64,000 bases of DNA from Streptomyces caniscabiei (GCF_014930365.1 NZ_JABXWI010000009.1:1-64000), one strand, 5' to 3'. Positions 7,772 through 16,940 are shown, counted from the stretch's first letter. The notes: generated by a model not told the origin, from the letters alone. A program made the numbers and translations.

Positions 7772-9889
7772 TCAGGCCAGTGCCTCCGTGGTCTCGCCCT
7801 CCGCGAGCTCGTCGCTCGACTCCTCCGGCTTCCGCGGTGACGGCACCTCGTCGGCGAGGCGCGACTCCATACGGGCGCGACGGTCGTCCGCCTTGGCGCA
7901 CAGCGCCTTCACCGCGAGGTCGAAGCGGACCAGGGACGGCGGGTCCGAGGGGCCGAGCAGCTGCTCCTTGAGCTCGGCGCGGGCCGGCGCGAACCGGTCC
8001 TTCTCGGGGTTGCGGACCGCGTCCAGCAGCGCCGGCACACCGTCCGCCTTGGGCGTCAGCACGACACCCGCGGAGACCGTCGGGAACGCCGCCCGGAACG
8101 CCACCTCCGGAAGCCCGGAGGTGTTGGCGACCGAGTACGGCTTCTCGCTGGACAGCCAGTCGGAGACCACCGACGAGACATCGCTGATCAGCAGGTCCGA
8201 CGCGTTGAAGCAGGCGAAGATCGCGGGTCGCGCCTCGGTGACGATCCGGTGCTCCCACTCCGGGAACGACGCCCAGTACGCCTTCTCCCAGGCCAGCGTC
8301 GCCTCCGCGATGGCCGCCTCGCGGTCCCCGCTCGGCGTGCCCTGGAGCAGCATCCGCTCCATCTCGTCCGCGCTGGTCCGGAACGACGTCGAGGTCAGCT
8401 TGTCCAACTCGGCCGTACGGCGTACCAGTTCGGCGGCCGCCTCCGGACCGGGGCGAGCGCCGGACCGCTTGGTGTTGGCCTCCCGGATCATCGCCTTGAT
8501 CCGCTCGTTCGCGGCGCCCGCGCGCGGGTCGACCGAGCCGGTCATCGGGTGCGGCTTGTACAGCAGCCGGACCTTGTCGTCGGCGAGGAGCTGCCGGACG
8601 ATGTTCTCGCCGGCCAGGACCACGGACGTGTTGCCGGGGTTGCCGTCCCAGCCCTCCCAGGTGGGGGCGTAGAGGACGGTGGTGTACGCGCCGGTCGGCG
8701 GGCCCGCGTACGGGCGGATCGGCGCCAGCTGCGGGCGGCCGACCTCGACGATGTCCTTGTCCTCCACGCCGACCTCGGCGAGCGCGTACCGCTCGCGCGC
8801 CGCGGGACCGGCGACCCACACCTCGTCGTACGCCTTGGCGTACGGGTTGCAGGAGGACAGCTTGTCGCTCTCGCCGTGGTTGATGAAGGCGTGCTTGATC
8901 GTGGGGATGCGCAGCACCTGGGAGGTCTTCGCGGCGTTCGCCGGGTGCAGCATCATCTTCAGCGTCGAGTTCTCCAGGGAGAACATCGTGGAGACCTTCG
9001 GGAAGCAGATGACCGGCACGTCCGTCGCGTCGATCTTCTGCACCATGAAGCGCTCACGCAGCACGATCAGCGGCTTCTCCAGCTGGGAGAGCGTGGAGAG
9101 CCACATGTTCGCCTGGTACGCCGAGGTGGTGCCGCCGGAGAAGTACATCGCGGTGGTCGGCCGGTAGTCGGCGAGCCACCTGTCAAGCCACTCCATGACC
9201 TGCTGCTCGTTCTTCGCGCGCTTCTTCGGCAGCAGCCAGGTCGCCAGGTGGGCGGTGCCCAGGACGAGCAGGGCGAGCCCGGTGCCGACGCCGGCGAAGC
9301 CCCAGACGGCGTCCTGCGTGGCCGCCGTGAGCGTCAGGCCGGCCGTGACCGGCAGGGAGAAGGTGAGCAGCCGGTGGGCCTGGCGGCGGGCCAGGATGCG
9401 CGGCGGGGCGGCGGTCAGGCGCAGCTCGGAGGCGTCGATGTTGCGGGTGACGATCGGCAGGGTCCGGGTGCGGCGGACCAGCACCGAGACGGCCTGGCAG
9501 GCGAAGTGCACCGCATAGAAGGCGATCAGGGCGACCAGCAGAGGGGCCTGCTCGCGCAGCGGATCGATGCCGTCGATGCGCAGCAGCCCCACCAGGATCA
9601 GCATGTCGCGGAGCAACTGGCGCACCAGCGCGTCGAAGCGGACCTTGCCCAACAGGGCGAGCAGTCCGGGATCCCGGTACTGGAGGAACGTGTCCAGGAG
9701 GAGGCCCGCCGCGCTCGCGGCGACGAACACGGGGATGTTCGGCAGCAGAGCGGAGACGATCTGGGCCGTGAAGAGCGCGAACATCGCGAGCAGCGCTGAC
9801 AGCTGCGCGATGCGGCGGGGTGCGAGGCGTGCGGAGGGCACGGGCTGGGCTCCTGCGGAGGGTGCGACGGACGAAGGGGGGAGGGGCAA
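7772..9889 (-). CDS. Membrane protein with CDP-glycerol glycerophosphotransferase (TagF/TagB-like) domain
   Basis: 705 residues. The first 230 or so hold several hydrophobic segments (around 30-65, 85-130, 170-230), making a membrane domain. The C-terminal half (about 270-640) resembles the Glyphos_transf family: INHGESDK, YAPTWEGWDG, LLYKPHPMTG and LLISDVSSVVSDWLSSEKPY match the conserved His/Asp/Ser blocks of TagB/TagF enzymes, which add glycerol- or ribitol-phosphate units to wall polymers. It probably acts at the membrane on teichoic-acid-like or other phosphopolymers, but the substrate is unknown. It is monocistronic, transcribed divergently from proB and convergently with obg. The acidic C-terminal tail has no clear role. 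Confidence 0.8.
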   Translation of the reverse strand: MPLPPSSVAPSAGAQPVPSARLAPRRIAQLSALLAMFALFTAQIVSALLPNIPVFVAASAAGLLLDTFLQYRDPGLLALLGKVRFDALVRQLLRDMLILVGLLRIDGIDPLREQAPLLVALIAFYAVHFACQAVSVLVRRTRTLPIVTRNIDASELRLTAAPPRILARRQAHRLLTFSLPVTAGLTLTAATQDAVWGFAGVGTGLALLVLGTAHLATWLLPKKRAKNEQQVMEWLDRWLADYRPTTAMYFSGGTTSAYQANMWLSTLSQLEKPLIVLRERFMVQKIDATDVPVICFPKVSTMFSLENSTLKMMLHPANAAKTSQVLRIPTIKHAFINHGESDKLSSCNPYAKAYDEVWVAGPAARERYALAEVGVEDKDIVEVGRPQLAPIRPYAGPPTGAYTTVLYAPTWEGWDGNPGNTSVVLAGENIVRQLLADDKVRLLYKPHPMTGSVDPRAGAANERIKAMIREANTKRSGARPGPEAAAELVRRTAELDKLTSTSFRTSADEMERMLLQGTPSGDREAAIAEATLAWEKAYWASFPEWEHRIVTEARPAIFACFNASDLLISDVSSVVSDWLSSEKPYSVANTSGLPEVAFRAAFPTVSAGVVLTPKADGVPALLDAVRNPEKDRFAPARAELKEQLLGPSDPPSLVRFDLAVKALCAKADDRRARMESRLADEVPSPRKPEESSDELAEGETTEALA

Positions 9890-10166
9890 GTCTGGGGGTG
9901 GCCTGAGGAGGCCGATCCCTGACCGTATGACCTAGGGAGGTCGAGGAGCAATCTCCCGAGGGCGCAAGGTTCGCATGTCAGACATAACGCCGGGAACCTT
10001 GAGGGACGTCACACCATCTCCTCATAAAGGGCTCCGCGCCGGACCGTCCCCTTCCGCACCGGCGGCCGTGCCGTCCGCCCCTCGAAATGAGAACGCGTCC
10101 GGCCCGCGCCCTCCCGTAGATTGCGCAGTGCACACACCGGGCTGGTTCGGAACATTGGGGATACAG

Positions 10167-11294
10167 GTGTCAGCGGCAAGGCAGGGCGTGCGGGACGCGC
10201 ACCGGATCGTCGTCAAGGTGGGCTCCTCGTCGCTGACGACGGCCTCCGGAGGCCTCGACGCGGACCGGGTGGACGCCCTCGTGGACGTCCTCGCCAAGGC
10301 CCGCAGCGGCGGCGAGCGGGAGGTCGTGCTGGTCTCGTCCGGCGCCATCGCCGCCGGGCTCGCGCCCCTGGGCCTGCGCCGCCGCCCCAAGGACCTCGCC
10401 CGGCAGCAGGCCGCCGCCAGCGTCGGCCAGGGCCTGCTGGTGGCCCGCTACACCGCCTCCTGCGCCCGCTACGGCATCCGGGTCGGCCAGGTGCTCCTCA
10501 CCTCCGATGACATGAGCCGCCGCGCCCACCACCGCAACGCCTCCCGCACCCTCGACAAGCTCCTCGCGATGGGCGCCCTGCCGGTCGTCAACGAGAACGA
10601 CACCGTCGCCACGGACGAGATCCGCTTCGGCGACAACGACCGCCTCGCCGCCCTCGTCGCCCACCTCGTCCGGGCGGACCTGCTGGTCCTGCTGTCGGAC
10701 GTGGACGGCGTCTACGACGGCGACCCCAGCAGGCCCGGCACGTCGCGGATAGCGGAGGTACGGGGCCCGGAGGACCTCGCGCACGTGGAGATCGGCAGCG
10801 CCGGCAAGGCGGGCGTCGGCACCGGCGGCATGGTCACCAAGGTCGAGGCGGCCGGCATCGCCACCGGCGCGGGCATCCCCGTGGTCCTGACCAGCGCCGT
10901 CCACGCGGCGGAGGCCCTCTCCGGCGGCGACACCGGCACGTACTTCCACCCCACCGGCAAGCGGTCCGCCGACCGGCTGCTCTGGCTCCAGCACGCCTCC
11001 ACCCCGCAGGGCGCGCTCGTCCTCGACGAGGGCGCCGTCCGCGCGGTCGTCGAGCGACGTACGTCACTGCTGCCGGCCGGCATCGCGTCCGTCGAGGGCG
11101 ACTTCACCGCCGGCGACCCCGTGGAACTGCGTGACGGAGCGGGCCGTGCCGTCGCGCGCGGACTGGTGAACTTCGACGCCAAGGAGATCCCCCAGCTGAT
11201 CGGCCGCTCGACCCGGGAACTGGCGCGCGAGCTGGGTCCCGCGTACGAACGAGAGGTCGTACACAGGGACGACCTCGTCCTCCTGCGTCCCTGA
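10167..11294 (+). CDS. proB: Glutamate 5-kinase
   Basis: Phosphorylates glutamate to gamma-glutamyl phosphate, the first step of proline synthesis. The amino-acid-kinase fold shows VVKVGSSSLT at the N-terminus, LVSSGAIAAG, the NENDTVATDEIRFGDND substrate loop and GTGGMVTKVEAA. The C-terminal PUA domain spans about residues 285-365. I chose GTG 10167 (375 residues, close to the 367 of E. coli, GGGG six bases upstream) over an in-frame ATG at 9975 that would add 64 low-complexity residues. proA follows after one small gene. Feedback inhibition by proline is a family property, not visible here. Confidence 0.95.
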   Translation: MSAARQGVRDAHRIVVKVGSSSLTTASGGLDADRVDALVDVLAKARSGGEREVVLVSSGAIAAGLAPLGLRRRPKDLARQQAAASVGQGLLVARYTASCARYGIRVGQVLLTSDDMSRRAHHRNASRTLDKLLAMGALPVVNENDTVATDEIRFGDNDRLAALVAHLVRADLLVLLSDVDGVYDGDPSRPGTSRIAEVRGPEDLAHVEIGSAGKAGVGTGGMVTKVEAAGIATGAGIPVVLTSAVHAAEALSGGDTGTYFHPTGKRSADRLLWLQHASTPQGALVLDEGAVRAVVERRTSLLPAGIASVEGDFTAGDPVELRDGAGRAVARGLVNFDAKEIPQLIGRSTRELARELGPAYEREVVHRDDLVLLRP

Positions 11295-11303
11295 CCAGCG
11301 GCC

Positions 11304-11337
11304 CACCGGAGGGGCCGGAGCACAGGCCCCGGCGGTG
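11304..11337 (+). terminator. Possible terminator after proB
   Basis: CACCG and GGGGCC pair with GGCCCC and CGGTG across an 8-base loop with a small internal mismatch. It starts 10 bases after the proB stop. No T tract. Confidence 0.45.
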
Positions 11338-11400
11338 CACGTTCCGTAAAACCGCCACACGAAGTCCTTGAGCCTGCTCAACTTTGTCCCAGGGAGATTC

Positions 11401-11450
11401 CGCACGACCTGTCGCAGGCCCGTTGCACGACCCGTTGCACGACCTGTTGT
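11401..11450 (+). repeat. Short tandem repeats upstream of the 11482 gene
   Basis: CGTTGCACGACC occurs twice in tandem (11421 and 11433), with related CGCACGACCTGTCGCAGGCC before and TGTTGTGAGG after. It lies just before the ribosome binding site of the next gene, so it may be a leader or operator repeat. Confidence 0.55.
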
Positions 11451-11481
11451 GAGGCACTACATCGTTGCGAAGGAGGCCGTC

Positions 11482-11958
11482 GTGAGACGAGTGCGCCCCG
11501 GGGCCGCGGCGTCCCGTGGTGGGGGTACCTCCCGTGCGGCCGGCGAGGAGCGGACGCTCACCAGCGTCGCCGCCTCGGACACGTACGAGGGCGACCACGT
11601 CGAGGAGCCGCAGGACCTGCCCCGGCTGTGGCACGTCACGCTGAGCCTCTCCGGGCCCGAGGCCCCCCTCAAGGAGGTGCGGCGCGGCCTCGAACAGCTC
11701 GCCCACGACCACCCCTTTCTGCTGACCAGCCGCTACGCCCAAGACCACGCCGAGATCCGCTACTGGGAGGAGGCCCGCGACCTCCACGACGCGGCCGCCG
11801 TCGCCCTGCGCCTGTGGGGTGAGCACCGCCGGACGGCCGGGCTGCCGCCCTGGGAGATCGTCGGCCTGGAGGTCATCGACCGCCAGACCTACCACCAGCG
11901 CATCGCCGAGGGCTACGGACCCGCCCCGGCCACGCCCGTGGGGGTCCACCCTTACTGA
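11482..11958 (+). CDS. Conserved hypothetical protein between proB and proA
   Basis: 158 residues; I do not recognise a named family. Start GTG 11482 sits 5 bases after a near-perfect GAAGGAGG; an in-frame ATG at 11368 would run through the tandem repeats. Residues 1-50 are low complexity. The conserved-looking core from about 55 has LPRLWHVTLSLSG, LKEVRRGLEQLAHDHPFLLT, YAQDHAEIRYWEEA and LPPWEIVGLEVIDRQTYHQR, which suggests an alpha/beta fold with alternating strands and helices. No signal peptide or membrane segment. Position inside the proline cluster hints at coregulation, but no function follows from it. Confidence 0.75.
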   Translation: MRRVRPGAAASRGGGTSRAAGEERTLTSVAASDTYEGDHVEEPQDLPRLWHVTLSLSGPEAPLKEVRRGLEQLAHDHPFLLTSRYAQDHAEIRYWEEARDLHDAAAVALRLWGEHRRTAGLPPWEIVGLEVIDRQTYHQRIAEGYGPAPATPVGVHPY

Positions 11959-12090
11959 CCGCCCCGCCGCCGGGAGGACCCGCGAAACCCGCGAACGTCC
12001 CTCCGCGAGGCCCCTCCGTGTCCCCCGCGGGCGTGACGCGCCGGTGTCTCGCGCTGTGGAACACGCGGCAGCCCCCTCCACCGGGCGGAC

Positions 12091-12102
12091 TACCCTTCCT
12101 TT
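12091..12102 (+). promoter_or_regulatory. -10 element for leaderless proA
   Basis: TACCCT at 12091-12096 is followed by six bases and then the proA ATG. This spacing puts the predicted transcription start at the start codon, and no ribosome binding site is visible. A clear -35 is not seen. Confidence 0.5.
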
Positions 12103-13389
12103 ATGACCTCGCTCTCGCCGTACGACTCCATGACGCCGGTCACCCGGGCCGCCTACCGTGCCAAGGCCGCCGCCGCCGACCTCGCGCCGCTCCCGCGCGC
12201 CGACAAGGACGACGCGCTGCTCGCCATCGCCGACGCGCTGGAAGTCCGTACGAGTGACGTCATCGAGGCCAACGCCAAGGACATCGAGCGGGCCCGGGAG
12301 GCCGGCACCAGCGAGGCGATCGTCGACCGGCTGACGCTGACCCCGGAGCGGATCCGCGCGATCGCCGCCGACGTTCGCGACGTCGCCGCGCTGCCCGACC
12401 CGGTCGGCGAGGTCGTCCGCGGCTCCACCCTCCCCAACGGCATCGACCTGCGCCAGGTCCGCGTCCCGCTCGGCGTCGTCGGCATCATCTACGAGGCCCG
12501 CCCGAACGTGACCGTGGACGCCGCCGCGCTCTGCCTGAAGTCCGGCAACGCGGTCCTGCTGCGCGGCTCGTCCTCCGCCGTCGAGTCCAACACCGCCCTC
12601 GTACGGGTCCTGCGGGACGCCGTCGGCGGCGCGGGCCTGCCCGCCGACGCCGTCCAGCTGGTCCCCGGCGAGAGCCGCGAGTCGGTGCGCGAGCTGATGC
12701 GCGCCCGCGGACTGGTCGACGTGCTCATCCCGCGCGGCGGCGCCTCCCTGATCCGCACGGTCGTCGAGGAGTCCACCGTCCCGGTGATCGAGACCGGCAC
12801 GGGCAACTGCCACGTCTACGTCGACGCGGTCGCCGACCTCGACATGGCGATCGAGATCCTGATCAACTCCAAGGCCCACCGCGTCAGCGTCTGCAACGCC
12901 GCCGAGACCCTCCTCGTCCACCAGGACATCGCCCCCGAGTTCCTGCCCCGCGCCCTCGACGCGCTCGCCGACGCCGGGGTCACGGTCCACGCCGACGAGC
13001 GCGTGATGGCCTACGCCAAGGACTCCAAGGCCACGGTCGTCGAGGCCACCACGGAGGACTGGGAGACCGAGTACCTGTCGTACGACATCGCCGCCGCCGT
13101 GGTCGACTCCCTCGACCGGGCCGTGGAGCACATCCGGCTGTGGAGCTCCGGCCACACGGAGGCGATCGTGACGACCTCCCAGCAGGCCGCCCGCCGCTTC
13201 ACCCAACTGGTCGACTCCACCACGGTCGCCGTCAACGCCTCGACCCGCTTCACCGACGGCGGTCAGTTCGGATTCGGCGCCGAGATCGGCATCTCCACGC
13301 AGAAGCTGCACGCCCGCGGCCCGATGGGTCTGCCCGAGCTGACCAGCACGAAGTACATCGTCACCGGCGACGGACACGTCCGCCGCTAG
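12103..13389 (+). CDS. proA: Glutamate-5-semialdehyde dehydrogenase (gamma-glutamyl phosphate reductase)
   Basis: NADPH-dependent reduction of gamma-glutamyl phosphate to glutamate semialdehyde, the second proline step. At 428 residues it has the usual length. The ALDH-superfamily core shows VPLGVVGIIYEARPNVT, SGNAVLLRGSS, IPRGGASLI and the catalytic cysteine in SVCNAAETLLVH. The C-terminal block TDGGQFGFGAEIGISTQK is the family hallmark. ATG 12103 has no Shine-Dalgarno and lies six bases after TACCCT, so translation is probably leaderless. It pairs with proB 0.8 kb upstream. Confidence 0.97.
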   Translation: MTSLSPYDSMTPVTRAAYRAKAAAADLAPLPRADKDDALLAIADALEVRTSDVIEANAKDIERAREAGTSEAIVDRLTLTPERIRAIAADVRDVAALPDPVGEVVRGSTLPNGIDLRQVRVPLGVVGIIYEARPNVTVDAAALCLKSGNAVLLRGSSSAVESNTALVRVLRDAVGGAGLPADAVQLVPGESRESVRELMRARGLVDVLIPRGGASLIRTVVEESTVPVIETGTGNCHVYVDAVADLDMAIEILINSKAHRVSVCNAAETLLVHQDIAPEFLPRALDALADAGVTVHADERVMAYAKDSKATVVEATTEDWETEYLSYDIAAAVVDSLDRAVEHIRLWSSGHTEAIVTTSQQAARRFTQLVDSTTVAVNASTRFTDGGQFGFGAEIGISTQKLHARGPMGLPELTSTKYIVTGDGHVRR

Positions 13390-13409
13390 CCCCACGGGTC
13401 CGGTGGGGC
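13389..13409 (+). terminator. Weak hairpin at the proA stop
   Basis: GCCCCAC (13389-13395) pairs with GTGGGGC (13403-13409), starting at the proA stop codon. Short and without a T tract, so only a candidate. Confidence 0.35.
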
Positions 13410-13508
13410 GCGTGTCCGTTCCTGTGAACAGCCTGGCGCCTCATCGGCGGAACGGATGAATTTCCTTACCGTCTGCCCAAATTGACCACCCCGGTCTACT
13501 CTGGATCC

Positions 13509-14099
13509 GTGCCGGAGGACGTGGGGGGCACGCCGTTCCCGGACGGCTGGGAGCCCGACGACGACCGCGACCGCGGGGGTATGGACGAAGAGTTCGCCTC
13601 CGTGGTCTTCGACGAGGACTTCGTCCGGGCGGCCGTGGTCCACGAGCCGACCGCCGTCGAACGTCTGCTCGCGGCCGCGGAGGCGCGCGCCGCCGCCCAG
13701 GAGGCAGAGGCCCGCCGGGCACACTCCAGAGGCGTACGCGACGACGACTTTTACGACGACGGCTTCGGCCCTGATTTCGGCCACCGCCGTGGCGACGACC
13801 CGGACGACTTCGACGACGCCGAGATCCTGGAAGACCGCTACGGCCCCGACGGGCCCTACGGCAGGCCGTACGACAAGCAGACCCGCTGGCACCGGCCCGT
13901 CGCCTGGATCCTCGCCCTCGTCATGGGCATCGGCATGGTCGCGCTGGCCTTCACCGCGGTCTACCGGGGCGCCTCCTCCGGCCGCGGCGAGAGCCCGCCG
14001 CCCGCCACCAGCGGCGTCGAACAGAACCCCCCGACCGGGCCCTCCGCCTCCGCGGACTACTCCCAGCCGGCGGTCTCCGCGGATCCCCGCAGGCCCTGA
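13509..14099 (+). CDS. Single-pass membrane protein with SVVFDEDFVRAA motif (copy 1)
   Basis: 196 residues. A cytoplasmic acidic N-terminal half carries EFASVVFDEDFVRAA at about 27-41, then an Ala/Glu helix and an Asp-rich stretch (DDPDDFDDAEILEDRYG). One transmembrane helix (WILALVMGIGMVALAFTAVY, about 138-157) precedes a Pro/Ser-rich outer tail. GTG 13509 lies six bases after TACTCT, as expected for a leaderless start; ATG 13581 is an alternative that would still keep the motif. The next gene shares the motif and the same start arrangement, so the two probably arose by duplication and act together. The function is unknown. Confidence 0.75.
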   Translation: MPEDVGGTPFPDGWEPDDDRDRGGMDEEFASVVFDEDFVRAAVVHEPTAVERLLAAAEARAAAQEAEARRAHSRGVRDDDFYDDGFGPDFGHRRGDDPDDFDDAEILEDRYGPDGPYGRPYDKQTRWHRPVAWILALVMGIGMVALAFTAVYRGASSGRGESPPPATSGVEQNPPTGPSASADYSQPAVSADPRRP

Positions 14100-14222
14100 C
14101 CCGGCCCCGGTACGCTCCCCGCCGGGCCGAGCGGCGACGCCGCGTGAACCTGGTGAGGACCTGTCAGAACTTGTCGCGCAGCGGTGCGTTTACCGAAGCC
14201 TCCGAAGACCTACTCTCCAAGT

Positions 14223-15293
14223 ATGGGCGGGCCAGGAAACCCACCTGAGGGGACTCCCGAGGGCGCCCCCGGCGGTGGAGAGGACGAATACAGATCCGTC
14301 GTCTTCGACGAATCGTTCGTCCGGGCTGCCCGCCTCCAGGAGTTCTCCGCCGACGAGCGCCTCTCCGACCACGCCCCCGCCGTGCGCCGCCGCCCGCCCG
14401 TGCGCCGCGGCCTCTCCCGGCAGGCCCTGGCCCTCGTCCTGCTGATCGCCCTCGCCTTCGGCACCGCGATCTACATGGGCGTCCGCCACCCGTCCGGCAT
14501 CCCGTCCGCGGGGCCCACCGAGCCGCTCAGGATGACGGTGATCCCGCTCTCCCCGCAGTCCCCGGTGCCGGGCGCGAAGGACGCGGAGACGCTGTACGCG
14601 CGCAGCCCCGCCGCCCAGTTCCGTGTCGGCGCCGAGGGCATCACGATGCCGGCCACCCGGCGCACCGCGCACTTCACCGACAGCCAGGTCGTCTCCGCGC
14701 TGACCATCGCCAAGGAGTACCTGGTCGCCTCCGCGCTCGACCCGGAGGTCCTCGGCGGCACCACCGTCCAGCCCGTGCGGCGGCTGCTCGACTCCGAGCA
14801 GCTCGACCAGTTCGAGCAGAGCTTCGACCAGCCGGCGGCGGACGGGCGGCACGCTCCCACGGGCTGGCTGGTCCGCTTCGACCCGTCCCGCGCGGAACTC
14901 GCCGACCGCAGGATCCGCGTCCAGGGCACCCTCCAGGCCGCCGAGTTCGACTCCGGCACCCTGGAGGTCGTCGCCGCCCACACCCTCGTGTACGCCCTGC
15001 GCCCGCCCGGCGACAAGGCCGACGCCGACGCCTCGCTGTTCACCGTCCGGCGCGAGCTGCACTTCCGGTTCGACCAGGACGACCTGCGCACCCACCAGGT
15101 CGAGGTCGTCGTCTCCTACGTCCAGGCCGGACCGCTGGCCTGCGCCGACGACGCCACGAATCATCTCCGACCGCTGCTGGCGGGGCAGACCGCGAAGGCG
15201 GGCGGGCCGTCCGCCGGCACGGACCCGTACGGCACGGGGGCCGCGACGGCGTTGTGCGGGACCCTGGCAGAGAGTGCGCAGCCGAAGGTGTGA
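14223..15293 (+). CDS. Membrane protein with SVVFDESFVRAA motif (copy 2)
   Basis: 356 residues. EYRSVVFDESFVRAARLQEF at about 21-40 repeats the motif of the gene upstream, followed by DERLSDH. One transmembrane helix (ALALVLLIALAFGTAIYMGV, about 65-84) precedes an extracytoplasmic domain of some 270 residues. Recognisable stretches there are TMPATRRTAHFTDSQVVSAL, KEYLVASALDPEVLGG and RRELHFRFDQDDL; two Cys (in PLACADD and TALCGTL) could form a disulphide. The ATG follows TACTCT by six bases, so it looks leaderless. I do not recognise the outer domain; a cell-envelope role is inference from topology only. Confidence 0.75.
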   Translation: MGGPGNPPEGTPEGAPGGGEDEYRSVVFDESFVRAARLQEFSADERLSDHAPAVRRRPPVRRGLSRQALALVLLIALAFGTAIYMGVRHPSGIPSAGPTEPLRMTVIPLSPQSPVPGAKDAETLYARSPAAQFRVGAEGITMPATRRTAHFTDSQVVSALTIAKEYLVASALDPEVLGGTTVQPVRRLLDSEQLDQFEQSFDQPAADGRHAPTGWLVRFDPSRAELADRRIRVQGTLQAAEFDSGTLEVVAAHTLVYALRPPGDKADADASLFTVRRELHFRFDQDDLRTHQVEVVVSYVQAGPLACADDATNHLRPLLAGQTAKAGGPSAGTDPYGTGAATALCGTLAESAQPKV

Positions 15294-15307
15294 GCCGGGG
15301 GTGCGTT

Positions 15308-15411
15308 GTCGGGTGCGGGTGAGTGGGGCTTCTCGCGCAGTTGCCCGCGCCCCTGAAAAGCTGGGGCTGCGCCCCGTGCTTTTCAGAAGGCCCCACCTAC
15401 CCGCACCCGAC
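15308..15411. repeat. Dispersed palindromic element, full copy
   Basis: Terminal inverted repeats GTCGGGTGCGG (15308-15318) and CCGCACCCGAC (15401-15411) enclose the shared core (GGGGCTTCTCGCGCAGTT, CGCGCCCCTGAAAAGC) and an inner hairpin GGGGCTGCGCCCC. It fills the gap between two convergent genes and could act as a bidirectional terminator. Confidence 0.85.
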
Positions 15412-15414
15412 CAC

Positions 15415-16494
15415 CTACTCGTCGTCGCGGGGCCGGTCCTCCTGGGCGGTGGCCGCACCGCCGCCGCCGAAGCCGCGGCGGACCCTGCCGCCGAGGTCGC
15501 CCGCGCCGCCCGCGATGTCCGTGACCAGCTTCATCAGCGGGTCCTTGGAGCTCTTCACGCTGCTCGTGTAGTGCGAGGCCGACTCGCGGAAGGAGTCGGT
15601 CACCGAGGTGTCCTTGTCCTCGCTGCGCCGCGGGTAGTGCCCGTCCATGATCCGCTGGAAGTCACGGGACTCGGCCCACTTCTTCAGCTCGGCCGCGCGC
15701 ACCGTGGTGAAGGGGTGCGAGCGGGGCAGCACGTTGAGGATCTTCAGGACGGAGTCGCGCAGGTCGCCCCCGGCCTCGTACTCCTCGGCCTGCGCGAGGA
15801 ACGCGTCCACGTTCATCTCGTGCAGGTGGTTGCCGCCCGCGATCTTCATCAGACCGCGCATCGACGCCGTGACGTCCTGCCCGACCAGCAGACCCGCCCG
15901 GTCGGCGGACAGCTCCGACTTGCGGAACCACTCGCGCAGCGCGGTCACGATCGCCATGATCGCGAGGTTCCCCAGCGGGATCCACGCGACCTTCAGGGCG
16001 AGGCTCGTCAGGAAGAGCAGTATCGTCCGGTACACCGAGTGGCCGGAGAGCGCGTGGCCCACCTCGTGACCGATGACGGCCCGCATCTCCTCCTCGTCGA
16101 GCAGCTCGACGAGCCCGGTGGTCACGACGATGATCGGCTCGTCCAGACCGATGCACATGGCGTTCGGCTGCGGGTCCTGGTTCACGTACATCGGCGGGAC
16201 CTTCTCCAGGTCCAGGATGTAGCACGCGTCCCGCAGCATGTCGTTGAGATGGGCGAACTGCTGGTCCGAGACCCGTACGGAGTCGGACAGGAACAGCAGC
16301 CTGAGGCTGCGCTCCGGCAGCAGACCGCTGAGTGCCTTGAACACCGTGTCGAAGCCGCTGAGCTTGCGCAGCGCCACCAGCGCCGAGCGGTCCGCGGGGT
16401 GTTCGTACGCCCGGGAGGAGATCCCCTCGAAGCGCCTGCGCTGCCTGCTCGGCACGTGCTCGTGCCCGTTCTGCTCGTGGCTGTCGTCCGGCAT
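15415..16494 (-). CDS. M48 family zinc metalloprotease (HtpX-like)
   Basis: 359 residues. The zinc site HEVGHALSGH is at 143-152 and the third ligand region is ELSADRAG at 194-201, the standard M48 arrangement. One or two hydrophobic segments follow the motif (about 153-185), which anchors the protease in the membrane. A Ser/Lys-rich and then Gly-rich C-terminal tail ends in EDRPRDDE. M48 enzymes of this type degrade misfolded membrane proteins; that role is inferred from the family. It is divergent from a 56-residue membrane protein gene and convergent with the gene at 14223. Confidence 0.88.
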   Translation of the reverse strand: MPDDSHEQNGHEHVPSRQRRRFEGISSRAYEHPADRSALVALRKLSGFDTVFKALSGLLPERSLRLLFLSDSVRVSDQQFAHLNDMLRDACYILDLEKVPPMYVNQDPQPNAMCIGLDEPIIVVTTGLVELLDEEEMRAVIGHEVGHALSGHSVYRTILLFLTSLALKVAWIPLGNLAIMAIVTALREWFRKSELSADRAGLLVGQDVTASMRGLMKIAGGNHLHEMNVDAFLAQAEEYEAGGDLRDSVLKILNVLPRSHPFTTVRAAELKKWAESRDFQRIMDGHYPRRSEDKDTSVTDSFRESASHYTSSVKSSKDPLMKLVTDIAGGAGDLGGRVRRGFGGGGAATAQEDRPRDDE

Positions 16495-16592
16495 GTTTCC
16501 CCCATGCTCTGTTTGCCCATGTTGCCCCCGAAGCGGGGTCCAGCCTAGGCGGAGTTACCGTGGCAGGGCATCAACCGTAAGGAGCGATCTCC

Positions 16593-16763
16593 ATGGGACA
16601 TCTCCCGCACCCGCCCGCGTCCGCCTGGCTCACCGAGGCCGCGGACGTCGCCGCGAAGCAACAGGGAGCGGGCAATCTGCTGCGTGTGGTGCTGATCGTG
16701 ATGGTCCTGGGCTCCGTCCTGATGGCGTGGTTCCTGCTGCGTGGCTACAAGCGGGACGACTGA
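16593..16763 (+). CDS. Small membrane protein, 56 residues
   Basis: The start MGHLPHPPASAWLTEAADVA is followed by one transmembrane helix, VVLIVMVLGSVLMAWFLL, and ends GYKRDD. ATG 16593 lies 8 bases after AAGGAG. Codon use is fully streptomycete. No family recognised. It is followed 177 bases later by another membrane protein of 55 residues with similar layout (short polar N-terminus, single helix, basic end), so the two may be related or act together. Confidence 0.7.
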   Translation: MGHLPHPPASAWLTEAADVAAKQQGAGNLLRVVLIVMVLGSVLMAWFLLRGYKRDD

Positions 16764-16940
16764 CGCCCGCCGACGACAAGGACGCCGGTGGCGCGCGAAC
16801 GGTTGTCTCGAACGGGAAGTACGCGCTCCGCGACGGCCCCGTTCACTCCTGGGCGGAGTCGGCGTGATCGCCGACGGACCCCCCGCTTACGATGGGCGGG
16901 TCTTTATCCCGATCCCACACCCGGATAGGTCACGCCGACG

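Noticed and set aside
9975..10166. 64-residue N-terminal extension of ProB
   Set aside because: Low complexity, not part of the kinase fold; GTG 10167 gives the normal length.
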